A program made the position numbers and the translations under genes. Below, one piece after another: positions 62,215 through 64,000 of a DNA stretch of 64,000 nucleotides. The notes beneath the pieces were generated by a model. That model was not told the origin of the DNA. It ran no database searches and saw only the letters and a program-made list of their open reading frames with translations. The DNA comes from Verrucomicrobiaceae bacterium E54 (GTDB taxonomy: Bacteria > Verrucomicrobiota > Verrucomicrobiia > Verrucomicrobiales > Akkermansiaceae): the NCBI GenBank assembly GCA_022548915.1, contig JAKZES010000010.1:1-64000 (forward strand), given 5' to 3'. Position 1 is the first letter of the stretch. Each line of letters opens with the position of its first letter.

Positions 62215-63804
62215 GTGAAACCGAATCGGCTCTGCCATCGCCAGTGCTTTTCCCGTCGTGCAACTGGAGGCGGGTTTGGCATGTTCGCTGCCGCCTGCAT
62301 CGCGTGGATTCTGGGTGGGGTGGACTGCCATGGTGCGGATATCGCGGCCGATGGAAATCAGAGGATTCACGGAATTTTGATCTCCGGCAGCGGGAGTCAG
62401 CACTGGCCGCAGACGCGGGACTTTCACGACCTGCTTGTCAATGACTACGCGGCCGATCCTGCCGATCTGCACGTGTTGATCGCCGATGGGAAGGAACCGG
62501 ACACCTCCGCGGAGATCGTGGACGGCATGGCCACCCGCGAGACCCTGGGTGCCGCGTTTGCGAAGATTGCCGCTGAGATCGACGAGGACGACTTGTTCCT
62601 TTTCTACGTCGAGTGGCACGGCAAGGGGTATGTGGGTCGCATCCCCGAGATCAAACGCAACGCGGCCTATCACGGTTTTTTCGGCAGCCCGCCGTTGATC
62701 GCCGGGGAAGGGGACGAGAAGGACTTCAAGGAATCCGAGCTGAACCTGTCGCTTTTCTGCGCCGCGGGCGGGCTCCTGACCGGTCGCGACTTTCACTACG
62801 GCATGGGGGAATGGGGCGTCGCCTATTATCCCCGGTCGAAAATGGTCCGCTATCGGGTCATGAGCCATTTCGGGGATGTTCAGGTCGCGGGCATGGGCAA
62901 GCTGAGTGACTCGGATGTACTTCTCGAGCGCTTCACCGACTACACCCTCGGCGATCACAACAAGAACGGGAGGATCGAGAAGGACCTCGGCGAAGTCTGG
63001 GATCCGGACGGCGACGGCAAGCCGCCATGGGATCCGGAGACGGGCGAGTTCGACGAGGATGACTGGGGGGAGATCGACAAGTTCGAGGACGACTGTTCCT
63101 CGGGCGCATGGCACTCGAAGCTTGGCGGTGTCAAGTTCACGGTCTGGGACGCCGGCCTGGACAACCGGGCGGACATCGACATCAACCCCGGCGAGCAGCT
63201 CGAGGTCGATGGAACCGACACGGACAACGACGGCTGCATCGACGGCTTCGATCTCAACGACGACGGCGACATGGACGATTGGGTGTCGGTGCACGAAACC
63301 ATCCAGATCCATCGCGACGAGCTGATCGACGACGAGGTGCGGGACTACGCCGACACGATCACGAAGGGGACGAAGGTTTTCCTCATCAACTCGTGCTTCG
63401 GTGGTGGATTCGTGAATGACCTTTCCTCCGACAACACGATCATCCTTTGCGGGTCTCCCGAGGAATGCAGCGCCAGCGCCCAGGTCATGCCGAAGAAGTT
63501 GATCGAGGCCTTCGGGGAGAAGTTCGATCAGGCGGATGCCGACGGCGACGGCATGGTGAGCTTTCTGGAGGCGTTCAACTATGTCTGTGTCCGCCGCCAG
63601 TCGGGTTCCGGAGGCGGCTTCTATCGCTTCCAGTACGACGATAATGGGGACGGCATTTCCCAGGAAGGGCTGCTTCCCAAGGGAGGCGATGGTACGCTGG
63701 GGAGCCGGGTGGGTCTTCGGAAAACGGCGAAGGCAGGAACCGATCCCGATACGGAGCGGGATGGGCAGGGAGGGAGTCCGACGGAGCCGAACGTGCAAAA
63801 CTAG
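62215..63804 (+). CDS. Secreted clan-CD peptidase (caspase/legumain fold) with acidic insert
   Basis: A 529-residue protein from GTG 62215; an ATG at 62281 is possible. N-terminal hydrophobic signal (MFAAACIAWILGG). A caspase-type fold is indicated by HGILISGSGSQHWPQTRDFH, VLIADGKEPD, LFLFYVEWHGKGY with His135 and VFLINSCFGGGFVND with Cys394, followed by IILCGSPEECSAS: the His/Cys dyad and following strand of peptidase C13/C14-like enzymes. Between His and Cys lies an insert of about 250 residues with several DxDxDG calcium-type loops (DPDGDGKPPWD, DTDNDGCIDGFD, LNDDGDMDDW); another (DADGDGMVSFLEAFN) follows the Cys. I infer a calcium-dependent extracellular cysteine peptidase; substrate unknown. 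Confidence 0.8.
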   Translation: MKPNRLCHRQCFSRRATGGGFGMFAAACIAWILGGVDCHGADIAADGNQRIHGILISGSGSQHWPQTRDFHDLLVNDYAADPADLHVLIADGKEPDTSAEIVDGMATRETLGAAFAKIAAEIDEDDLFLFYVEWHGKGYVGRIPEIKRNAAYHGFFGSPPLIAGEGDEKDFKESELNLSLFCAAGGLLTGRDFHYGMGEWGVAYYPRSKMVRYRVMSHFGDVQVAGMGKLSDSDVLLERFTDYTLGDHNKNGRIEKDLGEVWDPDGDGKPPWDPETGEFDEDDWGEIDKFEDDCSSGAWHSKLGGVKFTVWDAGLDNRADIDINPGEQLEVDGTDTDNDGCIDGFDLNDDGDMDDWVSVHETIQIHRDELIDDEVRDYADTITKGTKVFLINSCFGGGFVNDLSSDNTIILCGSPEECSASAQVMPKKLIEAFGEKFDQADADGDGMVSFLEAFNYVCVRRQSGSGGGFYRFQYDDNGDGISQEGLLPKGGDGTLGSRVGLRKTAKAGTDPDTERDGQGGSPTEPNVQN

Positions 63805-63860
63805 GTCCGACTTCCTTTCCAACCCACTTGCAGGCCCCCATTCGGAATACTCACCGTCTT

Positions 63861-64000
63861 ATGAAACCTACCCTGATTCTCGCCTTGGCCGGAGCGGTCG
63901 TGACCACCGTCCATGCGGCCGAGGTCCTCCACTACTGGGACATGGACACCGTCGATGGCGGGGGCGTTCCGCTCGATGTGGTCGGCGGCCTCGTCACCAC
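63861..64000 (+). CDS. Exported LamG-like protein, N-terminal fragment
   Basis: The gene is cut by the right edge; 46 residues are visible. A signal peptide (MKPTLILALAGAVVTTVHA-A) is followed by EVLHYWDMDTVDGGG and PLDVVGGLVT, the typical first strand and turn of LamG/concanavalin-like domains in verrucomicrobial surface proteins. Many of these end in PEP-CTERM, but the end is outside the window. Confidence 0.7.
   Translation, partial: MKPTLILALAGAVVTTVHAAEVLHYWDMDTVDGGGVPLDVVGGLVT

Noticed and set aside
1-64000. tRNA, rRNA, riboswitch, integrase or exosortase genes
   Set aside because: Nothing recognisable was found on either strand by reading; a covariance-model search could still find a small RNA in the 5' leaders behind the shared element.

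Overview
The window looks like a chromosomal stretch from a GC-rich verrucomicrobium, probably order Verrucomicrobiales. The evidence is two giant pseudopilin-like proteins of the 'Verru_Chthon cassette A' type, several PEP-CTERM surface proteins (PEPSS, a hydrophobic helix, then an Arg cluster), DUF1080 and DUF6288-type secreted proteins, and exported FAD-dependent oxidoreductases, sulfatases and glycoside hydrolases. I see no rRNA, tRNA, CRISPR array, transposase or exosortase.

Layout. (1) 1-11.3 kb: a leftward pair (a partial secreted protein and a PDZ/alpha-toroid/HEAT protein), divergent from two tandem GntR-LacI-type regulators; a leftward giant multidomain exported protein with an SGNH-like head; then a convergent sugar-isomerase-like TIM barrel and a DUF1080 protein, both typical of unusual-sugar catabolism. 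(2) 11.4-28.9 kb: one long rightward block. A pseudopilin-A gene plus a small exported partner occurs at each end, and between them lies a MoxR ATPase / DUF58 / membrane protein / VWA / VWA / small protein / 1104-aa membrane protein operon of the Bat (aerotolerance-like) type. Most neighbours overlap by 1-7 bp. (3) 28.9-41.4 kb: a PEP-CTERM protein, a sialate O-acetylesterase-like esterase, a GH85 endo-beta-N-acetylglucosaminidase, a modular secreted protein and a GH29 alpha-L-fucosidase. (4) 41.4-50.9 kb: a repeat-rich, eroded zone with two tandem PEP-CTERM-type paralogues, an orphan PEP-CTERM tail, an exported FAD oxidoreductase, foldback/REP-like elements, a thioredoxin-fold protein, a PLP enzyme, an internally deleted dioxygenase, a URO-D-family protein and a fragment copy of the PLP gene. 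(5) 50.9-60.0 kb: a PEP-CTERM protein, an SGNH hydrolase fusion, an FAD oxidoreductase fusion, a sulfatase and a GH95 fucosidase, all rightward and closely spaced. (6) 60.0-64.0 kb: a discoidin-like protein, a PEP-CTERM protein, a clan-CD (caspase/legumain-fold) peptidase with acidic calcium-type loops, and the start of a LamG-like protein.

How it fits together. The enzymes (GH85, GH29, GH95, SASA esterase, sulfatase, SGNH hydrolases) suggest extracellular dismantling of fucosylated, esterified and possibly sulfated glycans or glycoproteins. Many of them carry beta-sandwich modules that also occur as stand-alone PEP-CTERM proteins. The same few modules (called here M1, M2, Y, R and K) are shuffled between genes. 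Module K is almost identical in DNA between two loci 17 kb apart and in one gene has replaced the PEP-CTERM anchor. A recurring element of about 47 bp (TGTCCTA, then AATGG, CAG and TTGC, then ATTGAG) lies roughly 85-200 bp upstream of at least eleven transcription units for exported proteins. I regard it as the best candidate for an undescribed regulatory system here.
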